DNA of 64,000 nucleotides from Anaeroglomus sp964630775 (GCA_964630775.1 CAZVYY010000002.1:140069-204068); one strand, 5' to 3'. Shown: positions 19,601 to 28,497, counted from the stretch's first letter. Made by a program: numbers and translations. The notes: generated by a model not told the origin, from the sequence alone.

Positions 19601-21203
19601 TCTGGGGCGACCACCAGAAAGCGGCATGCTTGGATTCCATGGAACTGCAATTGGCCAGGGTTTCGCCGCTGTAGATATTCAGGTTGGTATTGAGCAGGAG
19701 CACGTCTCCGGGCAGGTCACCGACCTCGAAATAGTCAATCGAAAAGGTCTGGCCGATGCCGGCGCTGCCGAACGGCATGATGCGGATATCCGTCAGGCGA
19801 TCTCTCCACCGGACGGCCAGGCCCAGGTCAAGGCGATAGCTATGCCATTGGCCGTCCTGCGGGATTTTTTCGGCTGGGATGACCAGATTCATGTTCGAGC
19901 CGGGGTCAATGCCGGACTGAGAGGAAGTGCCATAAAAGATAATAATATCATTCTGGACGGATGCGGGTAATTTCATCTGGAATTGGATATAATCGAAGTA
20001 GCCGAAATCCAGGTCGGGGCCGTTTTCGATGCCGGTCAATTGAATGAACGGTGCATTTCGGGTGGCGGTCGCTGTCAAATAGTAATCAGCAACGACGATG
20101 TCGGTTAATCCGCTGGTGGTCCATCCGTCGAGGCTGCCGGGGGTATTCCATTTGCCGAGGATTTGAGCTGTTTGTCCTTTGGGCGTCGAGGAGTTATCCA
20201 CCAGGCGAGTCCAGACATCGACCGTCAGGCCCGGCTTTGTCCAGACCGAGGGCTGCCCGGCCGGATCCACAGAGAAAGTTAATACCTGACTTTGGGCCAC
20301 AGGGGCAGTGGGGGCGGAGGTGTTGTATGCGATAATCTTCCAGTAATAAGTGGTACTGGGTGCGATGGATACATTGACCTGTGATACCGGCTGCTGCGTG
20401 ACAATGCGGTCATTTTGGGTCCAACTGGCTTCGGACGGCGAGGTGCTCAGATAAACATCGACAATGATGGGGTCATTCACATTGGCTGGGGTGGGATTGG
20501 TCCAGGACAGACGCAGCGGGTCACGGGGCGGGACTTTGGCGCCATTGGCCGGGTTGGTGTTAAATGCGTGGGAACTGCGGTATAAGACGGCATCGTCGAT
20601 ATAGAATGTTCCGGTTTCGCCGGGGGAGTTTTGAGCGGCCTGAATGACAACCCGGTTGGTTACCCGGTTGATGTAGTCCGATGTGCCGGGAGTATAGGCG
20701 CTCAGGTCGGCGCTTCCGACATACACACTTGCTTCAACATAGGTCCATGCTTTGTTGGTCAGCATTGCGGGGGTGATCGTCGTGCGATGTGATTTGAGAT
20801 GAATGTTCCAGTTGTTGGTGGCAAGAAATTCAAGACCGAATTTATCCGTTGCCGAATTATTGCCGGATTCAGAGCTGTCGTAGTACACCCAGAAGCCGCA
20901 GGTCCACCATGCATTTTCGATGGAGGCCGGGCTTCCGGCGGGCATGTCGGACTGGCGAAAATTGGAGTAAGCGGTGGTATTGGCTCCGATTTTGACGGAT
21001 TTCGAGCCGGTGCGGGCGAGGGTGTTGACGACAGTAAAGTTGCCGTTCCAGCTTTTCCAGATATCGACATCGGTCCCGTCAGACACGACCCCAAGAGCAA
21101 GACTTTCGAAGCTCGGATTGTCAAGTCCTGCTGCACCCTGAACAGTGGAGCAGACTGCAAGCAATAAAAACATCCCCATGGCGAGGCGTGCGCTTCTTTC
21201 CAT
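16626..21203 (-). CDS. Large secreted HExxH metalloprotease-like protein with beta-helix, LamG and dockerin-like domains
   Basis: A 1525-residue exported protein. The start at 21203 has AGGAG 7 bp upstream and begins a signal peptide ending TVQGA. In order: an N-terminal jelly roll (to about 190); a fibronectin-III-like segment (SWTNPTPANVNDP); a second jelly roll; a catalytic-looking region with PHEFGHYVQG (His625-Glu626, His629) and GGHWESHANF, a gluzincin-type zinc site; about 17 hexapeptide units of the A-x-V-x-x-x type (about 937-1048), predicting a left-handed beta-helix; a LamG domain (about 1091-1290); another concanavalin-like domain; and a C-terminal dockerin-like calcium motif. It is divergent from the sigma/FecR pair at 21424. 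Protein or glycoprotein substrate is inferred; none is evident. Confidence 0.75.
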   Translation of the reverse strand: MERSARLAMGMFLLLAVCSTVQGAAGLDNPSFESLALGVVSDGTDVDIWKSWNGNFTVVNTLARTGSKSVKIGANTTAYSNFRQSDMPAGSPASIENAWWTCGFWVYYDSSESGNNSATDKFGLEFLATNNWNIHLKSHRTTITPAMLTNKAWTYVEASVYVGSADLSAYTPGTSDYINRVTNRVVIQAAQNSPGETGTFYIDDAVLYRSSHAFNTNPANGAKVPPRDPLRLSWTNPTPANVNDPIIVDVYLSTSPSEASWTQNDRIVTQQPVSQVNVSIAPSTTYYWKIIAYNTSAPTAPVAQSQVLTFSVDPAGQPSVWTKPGLTVDVWTRLVDNSSTPKGQTAQILGKWNTPGSLDGWTTSGLTDIVVADYYLTATATRNAPFIQLTGIENGPDLDFGYFDYIQFQMKLPASVQNDIIIFYGTSSQSGIDPGSNMNLVIPAEKIPQDGQWHSYRLDLGLAVRWRDRLTDIRIMPFGSAGIGQTFSIDYFEVGDLPGDVLLLNTNLNIYSGETLANCSSMESKHAAFWWSPQSYQRYSGFNPEVMGRRALRMIEESYQIYCKKLHYQEPFESFDTWRRNGNRYKINHITWYDGFWCGGWNGFMHIGINGSGLLDEGWGNPTPHEFGHYVQGHQPGFLTGGHWESHANFLRNSRNLHYAELFGDLSGMMTDRMFDFSNFRQDHGSLIYNDFRIHHALQNFGGELGLPDVVADLWIAAPKEQTIYTKIASVLPAGTQLGDIVANGLRHWPFLDFAEKSTFKTIFWGGTTKQALFKYKMGSHLIPCQDKPGWYRVPFERAPERFAYMMHELVPVGNEITVTLQGFDLFGTTEDWRWSLAAADETWDNVSYSPLFAPGSGSITMQPGQTKLFLIVTAAPSDSSLNLAYTDNDYPVDKHPDRLRYAYEVAMIGAVPAVTQRQLNLTTTSGRIHSNGGGWVANTATVNASAYVGPNARVLGTAKIYNNARVEDYAVVMDSATVQNNAIVSGHALVMGSALIRDYARIRDRAIVQSSTVRDTALVEDYASVSGSATIRDTAIVQGCSTISGGTLSGTGIASYDYSGGTLSDGVHFSHVPWGDWYSPFWWNTLRKPRGLIASYRVQESSGQVCWDEFGAQHALLRGRPLRLNDRTVNSAVLRLNGIDQYLVLDRSLCDVIQGTFSIRIYPYDNIDRPLLFMGASENQSLRLDLNGSGQAQFRLSNGSATAVLTSLAPIPTHTWTALAVTVSGSQCTLYINGVQDAQTASTLIPKSVLGPNDYQQPEAFYIGRDWAGQHFRGRIDDMRFYNVTLNQAEIVNEMRRCGDVIGSFYPDIQTDFNGTSTTAESGVQNGLNRRLQADIYPRTSDDVTFYEPLFDSNDERSSRHGTGIGLDNGYFKVSLDNVGFWNTGVPVILNQWQTVALEVNGSTARFYVNNVLRATRSYSANADSVAAKNYHIGYGMSDAGEYFYFDGLIKNVLIKDQSAAIPVDNSQIDITQDGMMDMADLLELAGHWLQADCSANNNWCDMTDLNQSGKIDLSDFAVLSDNW

Positions 21204-21423
21204 GACCTTACTCCTGTATCCGGTTTCAGAATCCATTTATTTATAAGATAATGAGCAGTGAAGGCAAAAACATGAAATAAAATATCGGAATAAAAGGATA
21301 ATTATTGAATATTTGAAGTGTAAGTGGGTCTGATATTGCTGGTAAATATAAAAAATACCTGTTCGATGGAAAATAATAAAAATTAATTTCATTTTATCGG
21401 CCTGTGTCATCATTATATATACT

Positions 21424-21981
21424 ATGACTCAAGACAAACAGCACAACCCGGCTGGCAGCATACCGCAAGAAGGGATGGCGGAATTTGTTCGGCTTTTAAC
21501 GGCAAACCAGAGCCAGATTTACGCCTATATTATGAGTCTGGTGGGTAATTGCGCCGATGCCGATGATGTTTTGCAGGAAACGACGGCGATGATGTGGGAA
21601 AAATTCAGTGAGTTCAAGCCGGGGACTGATTTTATCTCGTGGGGCGGAGCGATTGCTTATTATAAAGTCCGGGAGTTTCGTCGGAGCCACCGTGAGAAAT
21701 TCCATTTTGATGACGAGGTTTTTAATATTCTTTCACGTGATGCCAGGCGTGAACTGCGGGATGCCAATACCTATCTGAGCAAGCTGCACGACTGTATGAA
21801 GAAGCTCAAGGCCAGTGATTATCAACTGGTCCGGCTGCGATATTTTTCGGGTGTCAGCATCAATGAACTGTCACAACGGTTCAATAAAACGGTGCGGACG
21901 GTTTATTATCAGATTGCGAAAATCCACGGTTTGCTGATGCGGTGCATTGAACGGTCGGTTTCGTCGGAGGATCGGGTATGA
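21424..21981 (+). CDS. ECF-type RNA polymerase sigma factor
   Basis: A 185-residue sigma70-family protein of the planctomycete type. Region 2 includes QIYAYIMSLVGNCADADDVLQETTAMMW (split by the D-A-D-D-V-L-Q-E core) and region 4 includes LVRLRYFSGVSINELSQRF with the HTH at about 145-170. No Shine-Dalgarno is visible at the ATG; TATATATACT lies directly before it, so a leaderless transcript or a start at 21475 is possible. Its stop overlaps the FecR start (ATGA), the usual arrangement of a sigma factor and its membrane anti-sigma regulator. Likely targets are the divergent metalloprotease gene or the surface-protein genes downstream. Confidence 0.88.
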   Translation: MTQDKQHNPAGSIPQEGMAEFVRLLTANQSQIYAYIMSLVGNCADADDVLQETTAMMWEKFSEFKPGTDFISWGGAIAYYKVREFRRSHREKFHFDDEVFNILSRDARRELRDANTYLSKLHDCMKKLKASDYQLVRLRYFSGVSINELSQRFNKTVRTVYYQIAKIHGLLMRCIERSVSSEDRV

Positions 21982-23657
21982 GGCAGGAGCCGGCCGGAGA
22001 CAAGCTGTATTTGATGCTGCGTCTTTTTGATGGAACAATTGAGCAGGCGGAGTTCGAGACGCTGAATTGTTCGATCAAGGAAAGCCCGGAGGTTCGGAGC
22101 CTGTATTTCCGGTACCTGAAAGTCTATCTGGCGATGAAAAATGCGCGGTATCTGGACAAGTCCGGGCAGTCTGATCTTGATTTGGAAAACTTTCTGTCTG
22201 AGCTGGGGCAATATGAATCTCTGGCGCCTGCGGTTCCAGTTGAAGAATCCGAAGCGGAGCCGGTATGTCTGCCGAAACTGACGGTTCACGAAACGCCATA
22301 CCGATTCAATAAATATTCCTTCTATACCGCACTGACAGGGCTGGCGGCGACGATTCTGTTTATTGCAATCATTTACTTCCTGCCGCCGCGTGTGATTCCC
22401 AATCCGGTGGCAAGAGTGCTCGACGCTTCGGGTACCCGATGGCAGCAGGCCAGGACATCCAAAAGCCAGTCGATTCTTTTTGAGGGGACTTTGACCGTCA
22501 CCGAGGGGACCTTGAAATTTGCCATGTATGATGGAACGGAAGTAAACCTGTCTGCGCCTGCGATGATAGAGCTTGAGCAGGTGGATCGGCTGTTTTTGAA
22601 GCAGGGCAGACTGCGTGCGGCGGTGCCGCCGGCGGCGATGGGATTTACGGTACGCACGCCTTCGGGTTCCATTGTGGATTTTGGGACCGATTTTTCGGTT
22701 GCTGTTGATACAGCGGGAACAACCGAAGTCGAGGTTTATAAGGGGATTGTAGAATTGCGGGACGGTACCAATCCGCTGATATATAAGACCACCCAGAAGC
22801 TGACCATGGGTCAAAAAGGCACCATTGCCCCGGACGGGGTGATATCCTGGAGTGAACCTGCTCAATACCATAATAACGGCGAAATTCGTGTGCAGTGGCT
22901 GTGTCCGGAAACCGTGGGATACTGGAAAGACCCTTCGTTCTGGAACAATGGGCTGGTACGCGGTGCGGAGCTGATCTCGGAATTTCGGGCAGCCGATTCG
23001 CCCAAAACCGCGGTGGTTGACGCGGGGACTGCGGGGGCCAATAAGATTATGGCCCGTCGCGGGGACGTGGGTCTGCTGAGTAGCTACCCGTTTACGATAC
23101 AAATGGATGGTGGGCAGGTTCAGCTTGAGCAGCTCTGGGTAGGACGCATGGGACTTAGTGACAGAGCCGAGGGGCGATGGCTGATGTCGGACGGCGAGCT
23201 GGTCCTGAAGGGCAGAGACCTGACCATGCTGTTTATCGGTGATAAATGCAAGGGGCTGATGGAGATTAACGGAGGCCGGGTTGAGGTGTTTGGTGCGGTA
23301 CGGGTGGGATGCAATGAAGGGGCCGGCACCTTTGGTGACAGTCATGGCACGCTGGCCGTCAATGGCGGAGAAATGACGATTTACGGGGTTCTGGAAGTGG
23401 CTGCTGCCGAGAGTGTTGGCATCGTCCGGCTGAATGGCGGACTGATGCGGGCGTTCGATATCCGTATTGCTAAAAAGGGAACGCTTGCTATCACCGGTGG
23501 GAATCTTGTTTTGGAAGGCAATAAAACGCAGCGTATTCAGGAGATGATTCATTCCGGCCTGATTCACAGCGATGGTCGGGAGATTCTGGTTGACTATACG
23601 GCGGAGGATACCCGCGGATTCGGCCGCGATAAAACTATTATTCGTGTCAGGCAATAG
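21978..23657 (+). CDS. FecR-domain transmembrane anti-sigma/regulator protein
   Basis: A 559-residue single-pass membrane protein. Residues 1-110 are cytoplasmic and would hold the sigma factor. One helix spans about 114-138 (FYTALTGLAATILFIAII). A periplasmic FecR domain follows (about 150-290: TLTVTEGTLKFAMYDGTEV, TPSGSIVDFGTDFSVAV, EVEVYKGIVELRDG). The C-terminal third (about 370-540) is rich in short repeats such as GRVEVFGAVRVGCNEGAGTFG and LAVNGGEMTIYGVLEVA, resembling the beta-solenoid repeats of surface adhesins. It probably transmits a surface or glycan signal to the coupled sigma factor at 21424; the ligand is unknown. Confidence 0.85.
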   Translation: MRQEPAGDKLYLMLRLFDGTIEQAEFETLNCSIKESPEVRSLYFRYLKVYLAMKNARYLDKSGQSDLDLENFLSELGQYESLAPAVPVEESEAEPVCLPKLTVHETPYRFNKYSFYTALTGLAATILFIAIIYFLPPRVIPNPVARVLDASGTRWQQARTSKSQSILFEGTLTVTEGTLKFAMYDGTEVNLSAPAMIELEQVDRLFLKQGRLRAAVPPAAMGFTVRTPSGSIVDFGTDFSVAVDTAGTTEVEVYKGIVELRDGTNPLIYKTTQKLTMGQKGTIAPDGVISWSEPAQYHNNGEIRVQWLCPETVGYWKDPSFWNNGLVRGAELISEFRAADSPKTAVVDAGTAGANKIMARRGDVGLLSSYPFTIQMDGGQVQLEQLWVGRMGLSDRAEGRWLMSDGELVLKGRDLTMLFIGDKCKGLMEINGGRVEVFGAVRVGCNEGAGTFGDSHGTLAVNGGEMTIYGVLEVAAAESVGIVRLNGGLMRAFDIRIAKKGTLAITGGNLVLEGNKTQRIQEMIHSGLIHSDGREILVDYTAEDTRGFGRDKTIIRVRQ

Positions 23658-23791
23658 GATATGCATGGACTGGCCGGTTCTTCTTGCCGTATAAACGAAT
23701 CGGCGACGGGAAATGAACGAAAGAGTGTCGCAGGAAAGTGAATGAGCCTGTTTGCATAAAAACCGGAAGTATATTTCGAAAGGAGAGGTGT

Positions 23792-23818
23792 ATGATGGTA
23801 CTTAGAATGGGAGGTTAG
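23792..23818 (+). other. Eight-codon mini-ORF with a strong ribosome site
   Basis: AAAGGAGAGG lies 4 bp before ATGATG, and the reading frame ends after eight codons (MMVLRMGG, stop TAG at 23816). It sits in the 247 bp between the FecR gene and the surface protein gene at 23905. It could be a leader peptide or the remains of a lost gene; nothing proves translation. Confidence 0.3.
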
Positions 23819-23904
23819 AGGAGAGGTCAAAGACGGCAGTTCAAGGCAAGGCGTGCCCTGTGAGGGCGATGTTCATGTATTAACATTTATTTCAAGGAGT
23901 ACTG

Positions 23905-25404
23905 ATGATGAAGAAAATAATATCTTTAGCGCTATTGTTTTGTTTCGTTGTCTGTTTAACGGCAATGGCTGATCTGGTTGACCCATTCAATGTCGCCCAT
24001 GATTACCTGACAAGCGGAGTCGCCGGAACAGGCTGGAGCGGCATAATGAATGTCGGAAATGCGACGATTCTCAATGCGTCGATCACGGCCGCAGGTAAGC
24101 TTCGTATGACCGGAGTTGGTGATTGGGGCGGCACAGGTACCGGCGGCCCATTCCTCTATAAAGAGGTGACCGGAGACTTTATCGCTGAAACCAAAGCGGG
24201 TGCGGAACACTTTGCCTGTGCCGGGCTTATGGTTCGTCTGGCGGATGTGGCGGCCGGCGGTGCGGGTGAAGACAATATGATCCTTGCTTACTGGCCCGTG
24301 GAGTTCTGGAATGTCGGCACTATTTTCTGGCCTACCGATAACGGCGCACGCCCGGAATACGATAATTCCGGCTATAATGCCGGCGTGATTCCGTCGTATC
24401 TGAGAGTGGAACGGCGAGGCGCCGATTTTTATTGGTCCCGCAGTTCTGACGGTGTGACCTGGCAGGCGCTGCCGTCTGCCAATCCGCGGGTGCGTCCGGA
24501 TATGGACGTTGCGGTGCTGCAGGTGGGTCTGATTCAGAACTTTGGAGGCTGGGCGGAGCAGGATGTTGATTATGAGTATTTTACTCTTATTGAACAAGTC
24601 ACCGCGTTTTCCGGGACCAAAAAAGTCAGTGAAGGAAGTCCTGCAGTAACGATCACCGTCGATTTGCTCGGACCGGCTCCGACGGCACCGGTGGATGTGG
24701 TGTTAACGGAGGTTACCACGGGGGACCCGAATGATCTGCTGATGAACGGGTCGCAAAGCCCGGTGACGATTACGTTCCCCGCCGGCATAAAGCAGAAGAC
24801 GTTTACCCTTCAGGCCATTGATGATGTGCTGCAGGAAGGCCCTGAAAATGTCAAGATCACAGCCCGTGTGTTCAGCACGGATTCTAATTATGCAGGTCAT
24901 CCGGGAGGCTCGATCGTTGTGAATATCATCGACAACGAAGCGGGGCTGCTGGTGGATGAGGGTGATGGCGTGGCCGTTGACGAAAATGGTACCCTCAGCG
25001 ACAGCATCAGCATCGTCTTAAGCACAGAACCGACCGCAGATGTTACGGTAGCGATTTCAACAGACGGTCAAACGAATGTGACGTCTCCGCTTGTCTTCAC
25101 TTTTGCAAACTGGAATACACCACAAACGGCAATTGTTACAGGCGTCGACGATGCCATTCTGGAGACGGACCCGCACACCGGCAAGCTGAGTTTTTCCGCC
25201 AGCAGCAGTGACCCGGCCTATCAGGGGGTTACGGCATTTGATGTCATGGTAACAATAAAGGAAAATGATTGCGGGGCCTGGGGGTATTCGCGATACGATG
25301 CCAATCAGGATTGCGTGGTCAACCTGAGTGATATGGCGCAGTTGGCCCTGCAATGGATGCAGTGTACGTTCCCGAATGCCGACGGATGCGTTGATATGCG
25401 TTAA
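23905..25404 (+). CDS. Secreted surface protein: concanavalin-like, Calx-beta-like and dockerin-like domains
   Basis: A 499-residue exported protein (signal peptide to about residue 22, ending AMA). Residues 25-230 form a DUF1349/concanavalin-like beta-sandwich (GPFLYKEVTGDFIAETK, GLMVRLADVAAGGAGEDN, SDGVTWQALPSANP). Residues 235-450 hold two Calx-beta/cadherin-like repeats (VSEGSPAVTITVDL, FTLQAIDDVLQEGPENVKI, AIVTGVDDAILETDPHTG). The last 43 residues are a half-dockerin-like module with a calcium loop, DANQDCVVNLSDMAQLALQW, and two more Cys. It shares its first and last domains with the protein at 25470. A role in glycan binding or cell-surface attachment is inferred. Confidence 0.78.
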   Translation: MMKKIISLALLFCFVVCLTAMADLVDPFNVAHDYLTSGVAGTGWSGIMNVGNATILNASITAAGKLRMTGVGDWGGTGTGGPFLYKEVTGDFIAETKAGAEHFACAGLMVRLADVAAGGAGEDNMILAYWPVEFWNVGTIFWPTDNGARPEYDNSGYNAGVIPSYLRVERRGADFYWSRSSDGVTWQALPSANPRVRPDMDVAVLQVGLIQNFGGWAEQDVDYEYFTLIEQVTAFSGTKKVSEGSPAVTITVDLLGPAPTAPVDVVLTEVTTGDPNDLLMNGSQSPVTITFPAGIKQKTFTLQAIDDVLQEGPENVKITARVFSTDSNYAGHPGGSIVVNIIDNEAGLLVDEGDGVAVDENGTLSDSISIVLSTEPTADVTVAISTDGQTNVTSPLVFTFANWNTPQTAIVTGVDDAILETDPHTGKLSFSASSSDPAYQGVTAFDVMVTIKENDCGAWGYSRYDANQDCVVNLSDMAQLALQWMQCTFPNADGCVDMR

Positions 25405-25469
25405 CCGGTCCGGCAGCGTGAATCGATATGCAAGATGAGTGATGAACCTAATTACGGGAGAATGTTATT

Positions 25470-28091
25470 ATGAAAAAGACAGTGATATGGACATATTTGC
25501 TGTTGGCGCTGTTTGGGGCCGGTATCGCATCCGGAGCGGTTCTGATTGATTTGAACGCGGCTAACCTGCCGGAAGGACAGCTTGAAAGCTGGACCAATAC
25601 CGGCACGGCCGGCGGTGTCTTTCTGAGTGCCGACAGAGCCGGTGTAGATGATCCGAATGCGGTTGTGGCCGTTGTGGCCGGCCGCAAGGCCGTAAGCTTT
25701 CCCGGCGGTGCGTGGATGCAATCGGATATTGCAGCCCCGGCGGCCCTGAGTGGTGCCAAACCCTGGTCGGTGCTGATCTGGGCGTATGCGCCCTCGGCGA
25801 CCAGCGAGGATTCCATGTTTCAGTGGGGAGATCGCGGCGGCGGAACGGCGCACTTCAATTTCGGCACCCGCGCCCTGACCTTCTGGAACGATGTGTTTTA
25901 TGTCAACCCGCCGGCGACGAATCAGTGGGTGCACCTGGCGGCAACCTATGACGGCACCAATGTCAGGCTCTATGTCAATGCCATCGATGATGCCGTGGCG
26001 GCTCGGACACTGACGACCAACGCGGGCAATTATATGCGTATCGCCCGCGCCATGCCGGATGTCTATGGGACACACCCCTTTGCCGGTTCGATTGCATCAA
26101 TTCAGGTGCACGACACGGCACTGACAAAACAGCAAATCCAGGCGATTTCGGGCCTGTTTGAGGCCGGTACTCTCGGGCCGCAGGGATTGTCGGTTCGTGA
26201 AGGCGGTGCACCGGTCAATATGACCCTGCAGATGAATGCCAATCCACAGACCAATCAGGGGCCGAAGACGGACCTGGAGGTCACCCTGAGTCTTGTCAGC
26301 AGCCGGGTGGATGTCAGGCTGGGCACTTCAGAGATTGGTCAGCCGTATGTGGTGATGGTTCCCGCCGCGTCGTACAATGTTCCCATCAGCATTCCTGTTG
26401 AGGCTGAGGACGATACCGTGATCGAAAGCCTCCATACGGTTCGGGTCAAAGCGGTCGTTACCGCCGGAGATGCGGATTATCTCGGCAAGACACTGATTCC
26501 CATCAATGGTCTTGGCATCTCCGTGGTGGACAACGACAATGCGACGTGTCCCATGCCCGGACTCAAGGACGGAGCATATCGCGATGAATTTGATTGTGCA
26601 CGGGATTACCTGGCCACCGGCACAAGCAATTCCCTGTGGAGCGGCCTGCTGGATACCGCAGGCAACACCACCGATGCAACCGCATCGCTGACGACCAACG
26701 GGGTACTGCGTCTGGCCTCGGCAAACGGTGCCTGGGATGGCAACAACAACAGCGGGCCATTCCTGTTCGTTAATGTCACCGGCGATTTCGAGGTGGAAAC
26801 CTATGTATCCGAATATGCCAACAGCATTGCCAATCAGGACGGCGTATTTCATAATGCCGGCGGAATCATGGTCCGGCTGGGCGATGTGGCTGCCGGAGGT
26901 GCAGGCGAAGACAATATCCAGGCCTCGTATTTCCCCATCTGGAGTGTCGGAAACATTTTGTGGTATAATAACAATGGAGCACGTACCGAAACCGACAATA
27001 TGGGATCTGGCTGGGCCGGAGGGCGCTATTTGAAAATGGTGCGCAAGGGCGCCAACTTCTATTGCTATTACAGCATGGACGGCGTGACCTGGCAGGCCTT
27101 TCCTTCCGCCAGTCCGGACAATCCGCTGGTTCGTGAAGACATGAATGTGCCGACGCTGCAGGTTGGATTGTATCAGTGTACTTACAGTTCGGATCTTGGT
27201 TTTGTCGAATATGAATATTTCTCTCTGAAGAAAGGCAGGGGAAATATCAGCGGCAATCTTTATCTGACGGAAAGTGAGGGTGACAGCGGTACCGTTCAAT
27301 TCCAGTTCGTCACGCAGGATATTCCTGCTCCGGTGGCAGATATCCAGGTGAGTGTGAATGCGATTCCGGCACCGGGAGCAGACCCGAACTCCGAACCGAA
27401 TGATGTCCGAATCGACAATTCGCCGGCGGGTGAGCCGTACACTTTTGTGATTCCTGCTGCTCAGTATGCTCAGCCGCAGCCGATTCGGGTTACGGCGGTT
27501 GTGGACGCCATTCCTGAATCAGACCAGCACTTGACTTTGGCAGCACAGATTTCCAGTGCGGATCCCAACTGGAATAATCTGTCTATCACTTCGGATGCCC
27601 TGATTACGATCTTTGAAACGCCGGGCGTGGTTGTGGATACCCAGGATGGGGTCAGAGTCAAAGAAGGCGGGGCCGCAGATACCTTTACGGCTCGCCTGAA
27701 GATCAAACCGCAGGCCGCGGTAACGGTTGCCATTGCAGATCAGTCCAGTCCCGCTCAGGTTGTTGCGGATTCGACATCGCTGGTCTTTGATGAAACCAAC
27801 TGGAAGACGCCGCAGGTTGTTTCCGTGACAGCAGTGGATGACAGTACCCTCGAAAACGATCCTCATACGACGGTTCTGAATCTCACAGCAACCAACGGCA
27901 AGGAGTACGATGCGCTTGCCCCGGTGACCGTAGGTGTTACAATCCTTGAAAATGAGTGCGGTGCCTGGGATTATCTCTGGGCCGACTTTGATCGGGATTG
28001 CGATGTGGATATCACGGACTTGAGCCTGATGGCAGCCGACTGGCTTGATTGCTCCAAACCGTACAGTCCGGGCTGTGTCGATTTGAGATAA
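25470..28091 (+). CDS. Secreted multidomain surface protein with LamG and Calx-beta-like domains
   Basis: An 873-residue exported protein. A LamG/concanavalin domain occupies about residues 25-230 (AFNLNAANLPEG-type start; WVHLAATYDGTNVRLYVNA; GSIASIQVHDTALT). A Calx-beta-like stretch follows, then a second sandwich (about 365-590) closely similar to the N-domain of the protein at 23905 (GGAGEDNIQASYFPIW, SMDGVTWQAFPSASP). Two more Calx-beta repeats and a dockerin-like tail (DFDRDCDVDITDLSLMAADW, ending CVDLR) complete it. It lies 66 bp after the previous gene and ends at a strong terminator, so the two are probably cotranscribed partners at the cell surface. Confidence 0.78.
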   Translation: MKKTVIWTYLLLALFGAGIASGAVLIDLNAANLPEGQLESWTNTGTAGGVFLSADRAGVDDPNAVVAVVAGRKAVSFPGGAWMQSDIAAPAALSGAKPWSVLIWAYAPSATSEDSMFQWGDRGGGTAHFNFGTRALTFWNDVFYVNPPATNQWVHLAATYDGTNVRLYVNAIDDAVAARTLTTNAGNYMRIARAMPDVYGTHPFAGSIASIQVHDTALTKQQIQAISGLFEAGTLGPQGLSVREGGAPVNMTLQMNANPQTNQGPKTDLEVTLSLVSSRVDVRLGTSEIGQPYVVMVPAASYNVPISIPVEAEDDTVIESLHTVRVKAVVTAGDADYLGKTLIPINGLGISVVDNDNATCPMPGLKDGAYRDEFDCARDYLATGTSNSLWSGLLDTAGNTTDATASLTTNGVLRLASANGAWDGNNNSGPFLFVNVTGDFEVETYVSEYANSIANQDGVFHNAGGIMVRLGDVAAGGAGEDNIQASYFPIWSVGNILWYNNNGARTETDNMGSGWAGGRYLKMVRKGANFYCYYSMDGVTWQAFPSASPDNPLVREDMNVPTLQVGLYQCTYSSDLGFVEYEYFSLKKGRGNISGNLYLTESEGDSGTVQFQFVTQDIPAPVADIQVSVNAIPAPGADPNSEPNDVRIDNSPAGEPYTFVIPAAQYAQPQPIRVTAVVDAIPESDQHLTLAAQISSADPNWNNLSITSDALITIFETPGVVVDTQDGVRVKEGGAADTFTARLKIKPQAAVTVAIADQSSPAQVVADSTSLVFDETNWKTPQVVSVTAVDDSTLENDPHTTVLNLTATNGKEYDALAPVTVGVTILENECGAWDYLWADFDRDCDVDITDLSLMAADWLDCSKPYSPGCVDLR

Positions 28092-28117
28092 CTTCTTATT
28101 TGGATTGATGTTATATA

Positions 28118-28149
28118 GGCCGGAAGTGTATTCTTCCGGCCTTTTTTGT
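28118..28149 (+). terminator. Rho-independent terminator after the surface-protein pair
   Basis: Stem GGCCGGAAG / CTTCCGGCC, short loop, then TTTTTTGTT; 27 bp after the stop codon. Confidence 0.9.
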
Positions 28150-28497
28150 TGCAGCAAGATGGGTAAAGACCTCTAATTCAAAAAAAACAAGTCAATATGG
28201 GTAGTTTGGGGTTTTTTATGTCAACAGGCATCGCATATACAAATTTAAATTTTTTCATTATTTATGTCAGTTTTTTGTTTTATGTCTAATATATAGGTAG
28301 ACGTATTCTATGGGCAACGCCAGTCTGGATGAACAGGATATAAATGACTGTAATCCAATTAATTACAGAAACGTGAACGGAACTATCAAAATCAGAAGGG
28401 TGTGATTTGTGGTTTTGCTCATTGAAAATGGTTTTAAATTTGCCCTGGCTATGATAGAATACAGAGAAATTTCAAAGTCTGACGAGGTGATTTTGAA
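28150..28497 (+). other. AT-rich intergenic region upstream of a sigma-factor gene
   Basis: No coding sequence is evident. The only promoter-like match is TTTTAA (28432-28437), a 17 bp spacer and TAGAAT (28455-28460), about 38 bp before the sigma ATG; it is weak. The ribosome site GACGAGGTGA precedes the ATG at 28498. Confidence 0.35.

Noticed and set aside
21909..23666. 585-codon minus-strand ORF opposite the FecR gene
   Set aside because: An Arg/His/Gln-rich translation without domains, antisense to a clear FecR protein in frame with its sigma gene.
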